From NCBI GenBank assembly GCA_900539095.1, contig UQAR01000004.1:1-64000 (forward strand): 64,000 nt of DNA, read 5' to 3'. The position numbers were made by a program, and so were the translations under genes. The stretch's first letter is position 1; each line of letters opens with the position of its first letter. The notes under the pieces are model-generated. The model searched no databases. It was not told the DNA's origin and saw only the letters and a program-made list of their open reading frames with translations. Source of the DNA: an uncultured Ruminococcus sp. (GTDB taxonomy: Bacteria > Bacillota > Clostridia > Oscillospirales > Ruminococcaceae). Shown piece after piece: positions 26,414-37,655 of this stretch.

Positions 26414-27703
26414 TTAAAATCTTACCTTTATCGCATTTGCGTGAGCCGTCAGGCCCTCTTTTTCTGCAATAAGAACGATATCGTCCTTAGCCTCTCTGAG
26501 AGCGTCCTCTGTGTAATATGTAAAGCTTGAACGCTTTTCAAAGCTGTTTACTGACAGAGGCGAGAAGAATCTTGCTGTGCCGCTTGTTGGCAGAACGTGG
26601 TTAGGGCCTGCATAATAGTCGCCCAGAGGCTCTGACGCATACTGACCGAGGAATATAGAACCTGCGTTGTCAAGTCTGCCAAGATACTCCATAGGGTTCT
26701 CGAAAAGCACTTCAAGGTGCTCAGGAGCAAATCTGTTCGCAAGGTCGCAAGCCTCTTCCTTTGTGCCGCATATAAGGATAGCACCGTAATTCTCCAGTGA
26801 GCTTTCGATTATCTCTTTTCTTGAAAGGGTCTGCACCTGTCTGTTTATCTCTTCGATAGTTCTGTCTGCGATGCTCTCGCTTGTTGTAACAAGTATAGCG
26901 GACGCAAGCTTGTCATGCTCAGCCTGTGACATAAGGTCAGCGGCAATGAACTTAGGGTTAGCCTTTTCGTCAGCCATAACAAGTATCTCACTAGGGCCTG
27001 CTACCATGTCGATATCAACAACGCCGTAAAGAAGTTTCTTTGCAGTTGCAACGTAAATGTTTCCAGGGCCTACTATCTTGTCCACCTTCGGTATCTCCTC
27101 AGTGCCGTAAGCAAGAGCCGCAATAGCCTGTGCACCGCCGCTCATGAACACTCTGTCAACGCCGCAAAGAGCAGCTGCCACAAGGATATCCTTGTTAGGT
27201 GTGCCGTCTTTGAGCGGTGGAGTAACCATGATTATCTCCTTAACGCCTGCTATCTTTGCAGGAACAGCATTCATAAGCACGCTTGAAGGATAAGCCGCTG
27301 TGCCGCCCGGAACGTAAAGACCAACTCTGTTGAGTCCTCTTACCTTCTGACCAAGTATACAGCCGTTATCCTTAGCATTTATAAAGCTCTGTGACTTCTG
27401 TCTCTGGTGAAAATCTGTGATGTTGGCAACAGCGTTGAGCATTGCGTCAACAAAGTCCTGATCTGCCTCTGTGAGTGCGTCATTTATAACATCTCTCGGA
27501 ACTTCGTAATACTCAGGGAGCTTGCCGTCGAACTTTTCTGTATAAGCCTTTACAGCGTTGTCGCCGCCCTCTCTGACAGTTTCGATTATCTCGCTTACAA
27601 CAGCTGTGACCTTCTTGTTTGTTTCGCCGCTCCTCTTTTCAAGCTGCTTGAAAAACTCAACCTCGTCCTTGCCGTTGACAAAAATCTTTTTAATTTCAGC
27701 CAT
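26414..27703 (-). CDS. hisD: histidinol dehydrogenase
   Basis: A 429-residue zinc enzyme that oxidises histidinol to histidine in two NAD-dependent steps. Family blocks are GLNRVGLYVPGGTAAYPSS near 113, KIVGPGNIYVATAKKLL near 210, IDMVAGPSEILVMAD and a C-terminal PTSGTARFFSPLSV. Length is usual. It lies 29 bases after hisG. Confidence 0.95.
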   Translation of the reverse strand: MAEIKKIFVNGKDEVEFFKQLEKRSGETNKKVTAVVSEIIETVREGGDNAVKAYTEKFDGKLPEYYEVPRDVINDALTEADQDFVDAMLNAVANITDFHQRQKSQSFINAKDNGCILGQKVRGLNRVGLYVPGGTAAYPSSVLMNAVPAKIAGVKEIIMVTPPLKDGTPNKDILVAAALCGVDRVFMSGGAQAIAALAYGTEEIPKVDKIVGPGNIYVATAKKLLYGVVDIDMVAGPSEILVMADEKANPKFIAADLMSQAEHDKLASAILVTTSESIADRTIEEINRQVQTLSRKEIIESSLENYGAILICGTKEEACDLANRFAPEHLEVLFENPMEYLGRLDNAGSIFLGQYASEPLGDYYAGPNHVLPTSGTARFFSPLSVNSFEKRSSFTYYTEDALREAKDDIVLIAEKEGLTAHANAIKVRF

Positions 27704-27732
27704 TTCAATACTGTCCTTTCCGTTTATATAAA

Positions 27733-28368
27733 CTACTTGTCGATATTTTCTTCAACAAGCTTTACAAAATTCTCAATTTCCTGCTGACGCATTTTCATGC
27801 TCACCATATTTACTATAAGTCTTGCAGAGATAGGGCAAACGTCCTCGATGACTTCAAGACCGTTTTCTTTAAGGGTAGTGCCTGTTTCAACGATATCGAC
27901 GATACCGTCTGCAAGTTCAAGGAGCGGTGCAAGCTCCACTGAGCCTTCTATCTTGATGATATCAACGTCCATACCCTTTGATTCAAAAAATCTTCTTGTG
28001 ATGTTAGGATATTTTGTTGCCACCGTCTTAACGTCAAATCCGCCGTAGAACTTTGAGCCTTTCTTTGTGGCAAGTGCGAACTTACATCTGCCGAACCCTA
28101 TATCCACAAGCTCAAAGAACTTGCCCTGCATTTCCATGATAGTGTCCTTGCCCACAACGCCCATGTCACACACGCCATGCTCAACATATGTGATAACATC
28201 GTTCGCCTTTGCAAGAACGACTTCAAGATTTCCGTCAGGTACAGGAAGAATAAGCTTTCTTCCCTTTTCTCTTATTGCAGTACAGTCATAGCCTATCTTC
28301 TCTAAAAGACCGACTGTATCCTTTTCAAGTCTGCCCTTTGTAAGAGCTATCCTAAGGGGTCTGTTCAT
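27733..28368 (-). CDS. hisG: ATP phosphoribosyltransferase, short form
   Basis: A 211-residue enzyme for the first, committed step, joining ATP and PRPP. The start RIALTKGRLEKDTVGLLEKIG and the PRPP loop ETGTTLKENGL near 160-170 are typical. It lacks the C-terminal regulatory domain of the long form, so it needs HisZ, encoded just upstream. Confidence 0.95.
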   Translation of the reverse strand: MNRPLRIALTKGRLEKDTVGLLEKIGYDCTAIREKGRKLILPVPDGNLEVVLAKANDVITYVEHGVCDMGVVGKDTIMEMQGKFFELVDIGFGRCKFALATKKGSKFYGGFDVKTVATKYPNITRRFFESKGMDVDIIKIEGSVELAPLLELADGIVDIVETGTTLKENGLEVIEDVCPISARLIVNMVSMKMRQQEIENFVKLVEENIDK

Positions 28369-28386
28369 TTTAACTTATCCTCCAAA

Positions 28387-29586
28387 CTATATATCAAGCT
28401 CTGTTATCTCGCTGCCAACGACCACAAGCTTTTTGATTCCCTTTGACTTTGCGTAAGCCTTTGTTTCGTCTACGGTATTGAACAAAGAGTTCTCCACTGT
28501 CAGACCCTCTCTTACGAGCGTCTGAGCATATTCCACAGCCTCAACAACATATCCCTTTTCACCGAACACAACAGCGTCAGGGGTCTTGAGCTTTGGTGCT
28601 CCGCCTATCTTTGCGATATGTCTTGCCACAGAATCAACGCTCACGCCGAAACCTACCGCAGGACAATCGTTGCCGAACTCAGCAAGCAGTCTGTCATATC
28701 TTCCGCCCTTGAGCACCGACTGACCTACCTCTGAAAGATAGCCCTTGAACACGATGCCTGTATAGTAGTCTGCATGGCTCACGATACCAAGGTCAACAGA
28801 TATCTTGCCCTCATAACCAAGGCTTGAAAGTCTTGTATAAACTTCCTTCAGATTATAAAGTATACCTGTTATCTTATCGTCAGTATAAATATCCGCAGCC
28901 TTGTCGAACACCTCAACGCCGCCAAAAAGTCTTGGCAGCTGTCTGAGTGCGTTTGTGACCTGATTGTCGCCCACCTCGTCAAGTATATCGTTAAGTGCAG
29001 GATAGTTCTTTGCAGAGATAAGCAGTCTTATCTCTTCCCTTACTGCGTCGTCAACGTCAAGCTGAGCCACAAGCTCCTTGAAATATCCGATATGACCGAT
29101 CTCAAGTCTGAAATTCTCCTTATCAAAGCTTGAAAGAGCCTCCACAGCCGTGCAAAGCACCTCATAATCCGCTCTCTTGGAATTTTCTCCGCCGATAAGC
29201 TCGATACCGGCCTGAACTACCTCGTCTGAACGTCCTTTGAGAAGAGCATTGTTTTCAAAAATGCTCTGATTATAATAAAGTCTTAAAGGCAGCTTTGCGT
29301 CTTTAAGTCTTGTTGATGCAAGTCTTGCTATCGGTATGGTCGAATCAGGACGCATAACGATAAGCCTGCCCTTTGAATCTGTGAGCTTATAAAGACTCTC
29401 CTGCTGGAAGTTTCTTGAACTGCCCATAAACAGATCGTAAAACTCTATTCCCGGTGTTACAACCTCGCTGTAGCCAAAGCCCTCAAACAACTTTGACAGC
29501 CTGTCCTCCACCATTCTTCGTGCCAGACAGCCCTCAAACAGCAGATCTCTCGTACCCTCAGGGGTTATAAGATCATATCTTTTCAT
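28387..29586 (-). CDS. hisZ: ATP phosphoribosyltransferase regulatory subunit HisZ
   Basis: A 399-residue paralogue of histidyl-tRNA synthetase without aminoacylation. It shows class II synthetase elements, such as TPGIEFYDLF near 45 and a MRPDSTIPIARLAS motif 2 near 74. It complexes with short HisG and supplies feedback control by histidine. It is the first gene of the operon. GGAAGGAAAAG precedes the ATG. Confidence 0.93.
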   Translation of the reverse strand: MKRYDLITPEGTRDLLFEGCLARRMVEDRLSKLFEGFGYSEVVTPGIEFYDLFMGSSRNFQQESLYKLTDSKGRLIVMRPDSTIPIARLASTRLKDAKLPLRLYYNQSIFENNALLKGRSDEVVQAGIELIGGENSKRADYEVLCTAVEALSSFDKENFRLEIGHIGYFKELVAQLDVDDAVREEIRLLISAKNYPALNDILDEVGDNQVTNALRQLPRLFGGVEVFDKAADIYTDDKITGILYNLKEVYTRLSSLGYEGKISVDLGIVSHADYYTGIVFKGYLSEVGQSVLKGGRYDRLLAEFGNDCPAVGFGVSVDSVARHIAKIGGAPKLKTPDAVVFGEKGYVVEAVEYAQTLVREGLTVENSLFNTVDETKAYAKSKGIKKLVVVGSEITELDI

Positions 29587-29645
29587 ACACTTTTCCTTCC
29601 TGTATATAAATTATAGATCGTACTAATTTTCACAAGCACGCTATT

Positions 29646-29669
29646 GTATGGGCGAACAGCATTCGCCCG
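29646..29669. repeat. dispersed 24-bp palindromic repeat copy
   Basis: GGGCGAACAGCATTCGCCC with GTAT in place of GTAG at the left. It lies in the leader between the his promoter and hisZ. Confidence 0.8.
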
Positions 29670-29720
29670 CTACTTGTCATATTTCTTGATATACCCAATA
29701 ACATGACATTTCCTACGCCT

Positions 29721-29744
29721 ATCACTTCATCATGGTAAAGTGAT
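29721..29744. other. hairpin in the hisZ leader
   Basis: ATCACTT (29721-29727) pairs with AAGTGAT (29738-29744) around a ten-base loop. I see no T-box sequence or his leader peptide in this region, so its role is unknown. Confidence 0.4.
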
Positions 29745-29773
29745 AACATAGTATCATAGTATCAACATAAATA

Positions 29774-29802
29774 AGTTTATCACACCCGCCCTTGTTTGTC
29801 AA
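29774..29802 (-). promoter_or_regulatory. possible promoter of the his operon
   Basis: On the minus strand TTGACA (29797-29802), 17 bases, then TAAACT (29774-29779) with TG one base upstream of the -10. The -35 box lies in the loop of a GCCCTTG...CAAGGGC hairpin (29788-29817). A leader of roughly 190 bases would follow. Confidence 0.45.
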
Positions 29803-29841
29803 TAGTGCCGCAAGGGCAAAGCATGAAATTGTGCATAGTAA

Positions 29842-32800
29842 CTATCCAAACAGTGATATCTGATTAGATTTAGGCATATCGCCGAAAGCTCCGTTTTTCT
29901 CCAGCGTTTCGATAACAGATTTGGACACGCCGCTCTGCTGCTGGAACTCTTCAATGGAGATAAATTCGCCGTTCTGAGCCTTTTCGTAAATATTTATCGC
30001 CGCAGACTCGCCAACACCGTTAAGTGAACAGAACGGAAGTCTTATTTTGCCGTCCTCTATCTGATAGATAGTTGCGTGGGATTTTTTGATGTTTACAGGC
30101 AGAAAATCATATCCACGACAGAGCATCTCATTCACAAGCATGAGAACTTCGAGCACGCCGCTGTCTTTGCCTGACACTTCGTCTTTTGGCTTGTTCTTTA
30201 TTTCTTCTATCTTACTTCTTACGATATATTTTCCCTTTAGTGCCGTTTCAGCGTCAAAGTCCTCGCCCTTTACGGTGAAATAAGTTGCATAGAACGCCAG
30301 CGGCTCATGCACTTTGAACCAGCAAAGTCTGATAGCTGCGGTAACATATGCTGCCGCATGGGCTTTCGGGAACATATATTTTATCTTTAAACAGCTGTCG
30401 ATATACCACTCAGGAACATCATGCTGACGCATATTCTCTTTCATTTCCTCTGTGAGCAGTTTCGGAGCTTTTCCCTTACGGGTTATCTCCATTATCTTAA
30501 ATGACAGCTTAGGTTCGACACCGTGATAAAGCAGATAAGTCATGATACTGTCACGAGTACCGATAACATTTGAGATATCGCAAGTGCCGTTTTTGATAAG
30601 CTCCTGAGCGTTGCCAAGCCATACGTCAGTACCGTGAGAAAGTCCAGATATCTGCAAAAGGTCAGAGAAGTTTTTCGGCTGACAGTCAAGGAGCATTTGT
30701 CTTACGAACGGCGTGCCCATTTCAGGTATGCCAAGCGTTCCTGTCTGACACATTATATCGTCTTCCGTCACGCCCAGTGACTCAGGAGAAGTAAACAGTG
30801 AATATACCGCAGGGTCAGACATCGGGCAGTCAAGAATATCTCTGCCGGTGAACATTTCCAGATACTTATACATTGTCGGGTTATCGTGACCAAGTTCGTC
30901 CAACTTCAGGATCGTATCGTGGAGAGAGTGGAAGTCGAAGTGGGTAGTGACCATGTCAGAATCCACTTTTTCAGCAGGGTGCTGAACTGGTGTGAAGTCA
31001 TATACCTCATAGTCGCTAGGGATAACGACCATTCCGCCTGGGTGCTGAGAAGTCGTTCTCTTTATGCCGCAGCAGCCGAGTTTAAGTCTTTCTATCTCAG
31101 CCTTTGGAACGGTCTTTCCACGCTCGTCAAGATATTTCATAACATAGCCGAAAGCGGTCTTTTCCTGTATCATGCCGATAGTACCGGCCTTGAACACATG
31201 GTCCTCACCGAAAAGAACTTCCGTATATTTATGTGCCTTTGCCTGATAGTCGCCTGAGAAGTTAAGGTCGATATCAGGGGCTTTATCTCCGTCAAAGCCA
31301 AGGAATGTTTCAAACGGGATATCGTGTCCGTCACGGTGCATATTTTCTCCGCACACAGGACAGTTTTTCGGCGGCAGGTCAAAGCCCGAACCTACCGAAC
31401 CGTCAGTGATGAACTCACTGTGGTGACATTTCATACAAACATAGTGCGGCACAAGAGGGTTTACCTCCGAGATACCCGACATAGACGCCACGAATGACGA
31501 ACCTACCGAACCTCTCGAACCTACCTGATAGCCGTTCTCGTTTGAGTTTGCAACAAGTTTCTGAGATATCATGTAAAGCACGGCAAATCCGTGCTTGATG
31601 ATAGAGTCAAGCTCTCTTTTAAGTCTTTTGAAAACAATGTCAGGAATGTGTCCCTCAAAGTATTTTGATACGTCAACGTCCTCTCCCTCAGGAACTTCTA
31701 TAGTTTCAGGGTCACAGTCGCCGTAAATGGAACAGCATTTCTTCCAGCATATATATTGCAGCTGATAAACAGAACCCTCAATAAAAGGCGTATACGTTCC
31801 GTTCGGAAAAGCTTTCAGGTCAGGGTCTACCATATCAGCCACGTTGTTGGTATTTGTAACGACCACCTCAAACGCCTTTTCTTCGCCGAGATAGCTCAGC
31901 TCGTCAAGCATTTGGTTTGTGGTTTTAAGATACAAAGGCGGCTGAGTATCAGCGTCAGGAAATCCCATAGACGCCTGAATTATTGACCTGAACTGTGCGT
32001 CGCTCTTGTCCATGAAATGCACGTCGCCTGTTGCACAGACAGGTATGCCCAAGTCCTCGCCAAGTTTCACGATAAAGCGGTTTATATCCTTTATATCCTC
32101 CGCCGTGTGTATTCTGTCATAAGGCGGCTTTTCTGTTGTGAGCATGAACCTGTTGTTTCCGTCAGGCTGTATCTCCAGATAGTCATAAAAGCTTGCTATC
32201 TGCTTTATCTCCTCATAATTTCTTCCCTCAAGATAAGCCTGAATGACCTCGCCACGCTCGCAGGCACTTCCAAGGATAAGACCCTCACGGTGTCTTACAA
32301 GCTCCGACTTTGGTATTCTCGGACGTCTTTTGAAATATTTGAGGTTCGAGTCTGAAATAAGCTTATAAAGATTTTTAAGACCCGTATTATTTCTTACGAT
32401 TATTATCTGATGATATGTAGGCTTTGCAAGCACCTGATTTTCATTCGCAAGTAGACTGTTGAGCATATCCACCGTTATGAGCAGCAGCGGATACTGTTCC
32501 ATAAGCATTTTCGCCAGTCTTATAAAAATGCCTGCCAGCACCTCAGCGTCATCGCAGCCACGGTGGTGCTGAAAATCACCAAGCCCGAAATGCTCCGCTA
32601 CGAAATTGAGCTTGTGCTTTTCAAGCTCAGGGAGCATTATCTGCGACATTGGCACGGTGTCGATAGAAGAATATTTAAGCTCGATACCCTGTCTTTTTGC
32701 ACAGGCAGAGATAAAGCCAGTATCGAACTGTGAATTGTGTGCCACAAGCACAGGGTCGTCGCCGATAAATTCCTTGAATCTAAGCAGAGCGTCCCTTTCG

Positions 32801-34323
32801 CTTGCACCGTCCTTTACCATATCGTCCGTGATGTGGGTAAGGTTTGAGATAAACTCAGGGATAGGTCTTTCAGGGTTCACGAAAATATCGAGCTTGTCCA
32901 CCACTTCAAGATCTCTCAGCTTGACCGCACCTATCTCGATTATCCTATCGTCATTAGGATTTGTTCCTGTAGTCTCAAGGTCAAAACAGATGATCTCGTC
33001 AGTAAGCTCACGCTTGTCCGTTCCACGGAATATCTTTTCGTCATTGTTGACCTCATATGACTCGATACCATAGAGCACCTTGAAGTCACCGCCGCCCTTG
33101 CGTATGCCAAGGCAGGTGTTTCCTGCGTCAGGATAGCCCTGGACAACGCCGTGGTCTGTTATGGCAAGTGCCCTGTGACCCCATGAATACGCTCTTTCCA
33201 CAAGCTTACTCGCAGGTGTGAGAGCGTCCATCATTGACATATTGGTATGGCAGTGCAGCTCAACACGCTTTTGCTCGCAGGTGTCCTTGACCTTTTCACG
33301 CTTTACTACCATTATGCTCTCAGGCTTGATGTTTACAGAGTGGTCGAAATCGTCCTCTTCTATCTCGCCTGCCACAAGTATAGTCTTGCCAGCCTTGAGG
33401 TGCTCAAGCATTGCCTCGAGCACAGCCCTTTTCAGACCTTTCATGTTCCTGAAATTCTTGTTTGAACCAATGAACTTTATTGAGTTTGAAGATGTATAGT
33501 CGGTAAAATTCAGGTGTGCGATAAGCATACCGGTCTTTGTTTCCTTTGTTTCCACAGGACCGAATATGTCGCCCCAGACAACCACACGTCCACGGTAGTC
33601 CGCAGGGATATCCTTCATCTGCATGACCTGCTCGTTTGCCGAGATAGGTGCACCCATAAGCACAAGTGCGTCCTCGCACAAAAGCGAAAACCTTGTGAAA
33701 TCTACATTCGCCGTGCGGAACTCCACAGACGCTCCGCTTGCAGTATTTGTGGTAACAGAAACCTTTTTCTCAGGCTTTGCAGGGTCTATCTGAGCCACAG
33801 GGAGAGTTTTCAAAAATTCCTCCTGCTCTCGCTGGTGCTCTTCCATATCTGTTTCAAGCACGCCTGTGAGCTTTATGTACGCCCTGACAGAGAAAAGCTC
33901 CATAGTCAGTGCAGGGAAAGCCGATTCGATGCCCGCCTTTTTCAGCAACGCCTCGCCGCCGTGCTTTATATCCACGGTGAAAACGCCGTTTTCATAAACA
34001 GCCTCAGCGTTGTCAAAAAAGCCGTTCACGAGGGGAAATCTGCTTTTGAGAAACTTGCAAAGCTCAGGAAAATACTCCGCACAAAGCATATCAGGAGTAT
34101 ATTTGAGCTGCAAGACAAACTTTCCCGCCCCAAGAGCCGCTCTCATTTTCGTTTCAAATTCCACTGTGCTGTCAAAAGGCACAAGCTTGTCAAAAGCTGC
34201 CTGACAGGTAAAAGTGCCGTTCTCTTCATTAAAGCCCAGCCTTAATATCCTGCCCTTTTCTATCACAGTTGGTATCAGTTCCTTATAATCCTCAAAGAAA
34301 CTTTCAATGGTGTATGTATTCAT
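29842..34323 (-). CDS. polC: DNA polymerase III subunit alpha, PolC type
   Basis: A 1493-residue replicative polymerase of low-GC Gram-positives. In order: an N-terminal and OB region to about 330, PHP domain ([15 protein letters not shown] near 352), an inserted DEDD proofreading exonuclease ([20 protein letters not shown] near 440; [22 protein letters not shown]), the PHP remainder, a Cys4 zinc finger near 960-1000, then the palm with [12 protein letters not shown] near 1034. The C-terminal QISLFG is the clamp-binding motif. Slightly longer than usual. It is the last gene of the pyrH-frr-uppS-cdsA-dxr-rseP-ispG cluster. Confidence 0.97.
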   Translation of the reverse strand: MNTYTIESFFEDYKELIPTVIEKGRILRLGFNEENGTFTCQAAFDKLVPFDSTVEFETKMRAALGAGKFVLQLKYTPDMLCAEYFPELCKFLKSRFPLVNGFFDNAEAVYENGVFTVDIKHGGEALLKKAGIESAFPALTMELFSVRAYIKLTGVLETDMEEHQREQEEFLKTLPVAQIDPAKPEKKVSVTTNTASGASVEFRTANVDFTRFSLLCEDALVLMGAPISANEQVMQMKDIPADYRGRVVVWGDIFGPVETKETKTGMLIAHLNFTDYTSSNSIKFIGSNKNFRNMKGLKRAVLEAMLEHLKAGKTILVAGEIEEDDFDHSVNIKPESIMVVKREKVKDTCEQKRVELHCHTNMSMMDALTPASKLVERAYSWGHRALAITDHGVVQGYPDAGNTCLGIRKGGGDFKVLYGIESYEVNNDEKIFRGTDKRELTDEIICFDLETTGTNPNDDRIIEIGAVKLRDLEVVDKLDIFVNPERPIPEFISNLTHITDDMVKDGASERDALLRFKEFIGDDPVLVAHNSQFDTGFISACAKRQGIELKYSSIDTVPMSQIMLPELEKHKLNFVAEHFGLGDFQHHRGCDDAEVLAGIFIRLAKMLMEQYPLLLITVDMLNSLLANENQVLAKPTYHQIIIVRNNTGLKNLYKLISDSNLKYFKRRPRIPKSELVRHREGLILGSACERGEVIQAYLEGRNYEEIKQIASFYDYLEIQPDGNNRFMLTTEKPPYDRIHTAEDIKDINRFIVKLGEDLGIPVCATGDVHFMDKSDAQFRSIIQASMGFPDADTQPPLYLKTTNQMLDELSYLGEEKAFEVVVTNTNNVADMVDPDLKAFPNGTYTPFIEGSVYQLQYICWKKCCSIYGDCDPETIEVPEGEDVDVSKYFEGHIPDIVFKRLKRELDSIIKHGFAVLYMISQKLVANSNENGYQVGSRGSVGSSFVASMSGISEVNPLVPHYVCMKCHHSEFITDGSVGSGFDLPPKNCPVCGENMHRDGHDIPFETFLGFDGDKAPDIDLNFSGDYQAKAHKYTEVLFGEDHVFKAGTIGMIQEKTAFGYVMKYLDERGKTVPKAEIERLKLGCCGIKRTTSQHPGGMVVIPSDYEVYDFTPVQHPAEKVDSDMVTTHFDFHSLHDTILKLDELGHDNPTMYKYLEMFTGRDILDCPMSDPAVYSLFTSPESLGVTEDDIMCQTGTLGIPEMGTPFVRQMLLDCQPKNFSDLLQISGLSHGTDVWLGNAQELIKNGTCDISNVIGTRDSIMTYLLYHGVEPKLSFKIMEITRKGKAPKLLTEEMKENMRQHDVPEWYIDSCLKIKYMFPKAHAAAYVTAAIRLCWFKVHEPLAFYATYFTVKGEDFDAETALKGKYIVRSKIEEIKNKPKDEVSGKDSGVLEVLMLVNEMLCRGYDFLPVNIKKSHATIYQIEDGKIRLPFCSLNGVGESAAINIYEKAQNGEFISIEEFQQQSGVSKSVIETLEKNGAFGDMPKSNQISLFG

Positions 34324-34338
34324 TTATGGTATATCCTT

Positions 34339-35391
34339 TTAAAGTTTTTCTATTTCCGCCAGAAGTGCAGGCAGAGCCTCTTCCTCTGATACCTTTCTGA
34401 GCTTTTCGCCGTGACTGAATATCACCGCACAGCCGTCGCCGCCTGCAATTCCTATGTCAGCCTCGCCCGATTCGCCTATTCCGTTCACAACGCAGCCCAT
34501 GACTGCTATCTTTATATCCTTGTCTATATCCTTAGTTGCCTCTTCCACCTTTTTTGCAAGACCGATAAGATCTATCCTCGTTCTTCCACAAGTAGGGCAT
34601 GAAACTATCCTTACTCCGCCGCCTTTGCCGATAGCTTTAAGGATATCCTTTGCGGCGTATATCTCCTTGACAGGCTCGTCAGTGAGCGATACTCTGATAG
34701 TTTCGCCAATGCCGTCGCAGAGCAGCGAACCTATTCCCACTGCTGATTTTATAAGACCCATTCTCTCAGTACCTGCCTCAGTAACGCCCAAGTGCAGAGG
34801 ATAATTACAGATCTGTGCACACAGTCTGTATGCCTTTATCATGGTCGGCACGTCTGATGACTTTATAGAGATAACTATATCCTCAAAGTCGCACTGCTCC
34901 AATATTCTCACATGACCCATTGCACTTTCCACAAGAGCCTCCGCAGTTGGCGAACCGTATTTCGCAAGCAGTTCCTTTTCAAGAGAACCGCCGTTTACTC
35001 CTATCCTGATAGGTATTTTTCTTTCACGGCAGGCTTTTACGACCGCCTTTACCCTGTCCATAGAGCCGATATTTCCGGGATTTATCCTTATCTTGTCTAT
35101 GCCTGCCTCAGCCGCAGCGACAGCAAGGCGATAGTCAAAATGTATATCCGCCACCAATGGTATGGATATTTTATCCTTTATGGCAGGTATAAGCTTAACA
35201 GCCTCCATGTTCGGTATAGCCGCCCTAACTATCTCGCAGCCAGCCTTTTCAAGCTCCACCGCCTGCCTAACAGAACCCTCTATGTCCGTAGATGGCACAT
35301 TGAGCATGGATTGAATATATATCTTTTTGCCGTCAAGAGTAAGTCCCCCCACCTTGACAGGTCTAACATTTCTTGTATTTTCACCTGACAT
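34339..35391 (-). CDS. ispG: 4-hydroxy-3-methylbut-2-en-1-yl diphosphate synthase
   Basis: A 350-residue Fe-S enzyme for the sixth MEP-pathway step, making HMBPP. A TIM-barrel domain (ADIHFDYRLAVAAAEAGIDK near 81) is followed by a reductase-like domain with the cluster Cys in SCPTCGRTRIDL near 266 and MGCVVNGIGESGEAD near 304. It acts with Dxr, encoded two genes upstream. GGAGG precedes the ATG. Confidence 0.96.
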   Translation of the reverse strand: MSGENTRNVRPVKVGGLTLDGKKIYIQSMLNVPSTDIEGSVRQAVELEKAGCEIVRAAIPNMEAVKLIPAIKDKISIPLVADIHFDYRLAVAAAEAGIDKIRINPGNIGSMDRVKAVVKACRERKIPIRIGVNGGSLEKELLAKYGSPTAEALVESAMGHVRILEQCDFEDIVISIKSSDVPTMIKAYRLCAQICNYPLHLGVTEAGTERMGLIKSAVGIGSLLCDGIGETIRVSLTDEPVKEIYAAKDILKAIGKGGGVRIVSCPTCGRTRIDLIGLAKKVEEATKDIDKDIKIAVMGCVVNGIGESGEADIGIAGGDGCAVIFSHGEKLRKVSEEEALPALLAEIEKL

Positions 35392-35406
35392 AACAGGTTT
35401 CCTCCT

Positions 35407-36447
35407 TTATACCAGCTTGATAATATCGCTCACCGTTACCACTACCATAAGCAGCAGCAATGCCGCCATGCCTATAGCGTGCACCATTCCCTCATGCTCA
35501 GGCTTGACAGGCTTGCGGCGTATCGCCTCGATAATGAGGAACAGCAGTCTGCCGCCGTCAAGAGCAGGCAATGGCAGGAGATTGAATATACCGATATTTA
35601 TAGTCATGAACGCACCCAGCGACAGCATCGTATCAATGAGCGATGACCAGTCTATCTTGCCCGACTCGCCGTCCCTTTCGCTGTCGATAACATTGTCGAT
35701 AGTATCAACGATGCCAACAGGACCGCTGAGGTCCTTAATGGAATACTTGCCCTTTATAAGGTCTGCAAATGAGATGTAGATAAGTCTGCCGTCAGTGCAG
35801 CCCTGCTTGAAAGACTGGGTTATAACAGAACCCACCGTCACAGCCTTTGGTGCGACCTTGAAATCAATGTGCATTGTGTTATCGTCCGTTGCAAAAGTGA
35901 CGTCTTTAAGTTCCACCTTTTTGCCGTCACGCTTTACCACCATATCGAACACGCCATCCTTATCGTTGCCGAACTGATAGGACATATCCATTGTGGTGAA
36001 TATCCTCATGCCGTTGACCTCGATTATCTCGTCGCCTATCTGCAAGCCGGTCGATTGGGACATAGCGTTATCCTCAAACCATGATATAGTTGTGGTTGCG
36101 ATACCGTCAGACCTAGCCGTGCTTATGCAAAGGATAATATATCCAAGCACCAGATTCATTATAACGCCTGCCACCACGATAAGCATTCTTCTAGGCAGGC
36201 TCTTGTTGCAGAAAGCACCCTCGTCACCGCTGCCGTTATCTTCGCCCTCCATGGCACAGTAGCCGCCTATGGGAAAGATACGCCAAGCGTAAAGGGTATC
36301 GCCCTTTTTCTTTTTGAGAATGGCAGGACCCATTCCTATAGCGAACTCGTTGACCTTAACGCCGCAGGCTTTCGCCGCAATAAAGTGACCAAGCTCGTGG
36401 ATTATTATGATCGCCTCAAAGATCAATATTGCAAATAGTATACTCAT
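35407..36447 (-). CDS. rseP: site-2 intramembrane metalloprotease RseP/RasP
   Basis: A 346-residue membrane zinc protease. The active-site HELGH is at about 18-22, an internal PDZ domain follows (about 120-200), and the second metal-binding block is LLPLPALDGGRLLF near 294. In Bacillus the homologue RasP clips anti-sigma factors and leftover signal peptides. The ATG at 36447 follows AGGAAAG closely; a GTG at 36465 is also in frame. Confidence 0.95.
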   Translation of the reverse strand: MSILFAILIFEAIIIIHELGHFIAAKACGVKVNEFAIGMGPAILKKKKGDTLYAWRIFPIGGYCAMEGEDNGSGDEGAFCNKSLPRRMLIVVAGVIMNLVLGYIILCISTARSDGIATTTISWFEDNAMSQSTGLQIGDEIIEVNGMRIFTTMDMSYQFGNDKDGVFDMVVKRDGKKVELKDVTFATDDNTMHIDFKVAPKAVTVGSVITQSFKQGCTDGRLIYISFADLIKGKYSIKDLSGPVGIVDTIDNVIDSERDGESGKIDWSSLIDTMLSLGAFMTINIGIFNLLPLPALDGGRLLFLIIEAIRRKPVKPEHEGMVHAIGMAALLLLMVVVTVSDIIKLV

Positions 36448-36500
36448 TTCTTTCCTTTCAAACACAAAAAGACAATAGGTTCAGCACCGCAAACTATCCC

Positions 36501-37655
36501 TTAATTTTTCATTGCCAAAGCCAGTCTGCGAGCCTCTTCCCTAGCCAGTCTGTCAGCCTCCAACACATCTTCCACGCACTTTATCTCTTTTCGTGGGGTG
36601 TTGTCGCAAACGCTCATTACTATTCTACCAATGTCAAGAAAATCTATCCTGCCGTCAAGAAAAGCCGCAACAGCCTCCTCGTTAGCACCGTTCACTGCCG
36701 CAGGAAGATTTCCGCCAATGGTAACAGCCTTTATGCAGGCTCTCAGGCAGTCGAAAGTATCATAGTCAGGCTTTTCAAATGTGAGCCTGCCGTAGTCTGT
36801 GAGGGACAGCTTTTTCACGTCACACTCCACCCTCTCAGGGTAAAGCAGTGCATACTGTATCGGTATCTTCATATCAGGCACGCCAAGCTGTGCGATAACA
36901 GAATTATCCTCATACTCCACCGCCGAATGAACAACGCTCTGCCTGTGAACAACTATCTCGATCTGCTCAGGTCTGAGCTTAAAAAGCCACATTGCCTCGA
37001 TAAATTCAAGGCCCTTGTTCATAAGCGTCGCAGAATCTATTGTTATCTTTCTTCCCATTGACCAGTTAGGGTGGTTTAAAGCCTGCTCAACAGTCACGCC
37101 CTCAAGCTCCGCCTTAGTCTTGCCAAAGAACGGACCGCCTGACGCTGTCAGTATTATCCCCTTGAGCCTATTGCCCTCGTTGCCCTGCAAGCACTGGAAA
37201 ATGGCAGAATGTTCGCTGTCCACAGGATATATCCTCACGCCCTTTTCAGCCGCAGCCTTTATAACAAGCTCGCCGCCTGCCACAAGAGTTTCCTTGTTGG
37301 CAAGGGCAATGTCAGTGCCCTTTTCGATAGCCGTAAGCGTCGGCACAAGACCCACCATGCCCACAACAGAGTTGAGCATGATATCAACGCCGTCCATTCT
37401 CGCTATCTCTTTAAGTCCCACCATGCCTGTGAGTATCTTTATCCCCGTGCCTGCAAGCAGCTTTTCAAGCTCTGCCTTTTTGTCCTCACGGTAGATGCAC
37501 ACACATTCAGGCAAAAGCTCCTTAGCCTGAGCCGCAAGCTTTTCAACATCAGAATTTGCCGCAAGTGCTTTCACTTTAATATTATGCTTTGCAGCCACTT
37601 CTAATGCCTGCGTGCCTATAGAACCCGTTGAACCGAGTATTGAAATTGTTTTCAT
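36501..37655 (-). CDS. dxr: 1-deoxy-D-xylulose 5-phosphate reductoisomerase
   Basis: A 384-residue NADPH enzyme for the second MEP-pathway step. GSTGSIGTQALEV near residue 8 is the NADPH site, and LANKETLVAGGELV, DSEHSAIFQCLQG and SATLMNKGLEFIEA carry the metal and substrate residues. Length is usual. Confidence 0.97.
   Translation of the reverse strand: MKTISILGSTGSIGTQALEVAAKHNIKVKALAANSDVEKLAAQAKELLPECVCIYREDKKAELEKLLAGTGIKILTGMVGLKEIARMDGVDIMLNSVVGMVGLVPTLTAIEKGTDIALANKETLVAGGELVIKAAAEKGVRIYPVDSEHSAIFQCLQGNEGNRLKGIILTASGGPFFGKTKAELEGVTVEQALNHPNWSMGRKITIDSATLMNKGLEFIEAMWLFKLRPEQIEIVVHRQSVVHSAVEYEDNSVIAQLGVPDMKIPIQYALLYPERVECDVKKLSLTDYGRLTFEKPDYDTFDCLRACIKAVTIGGNLPAAVNGANEEAVAAFLDGRIDFLDIGRIVMSVCDNTPRKEIKCVEDVLEADRLAREEARRLALAMKN

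Noticed and set aside
29587..29841. T-box or his leader peptide ahead of hisZ
   Set aside because: No T-box consensus, no run of His codons and no attenuator were seen.
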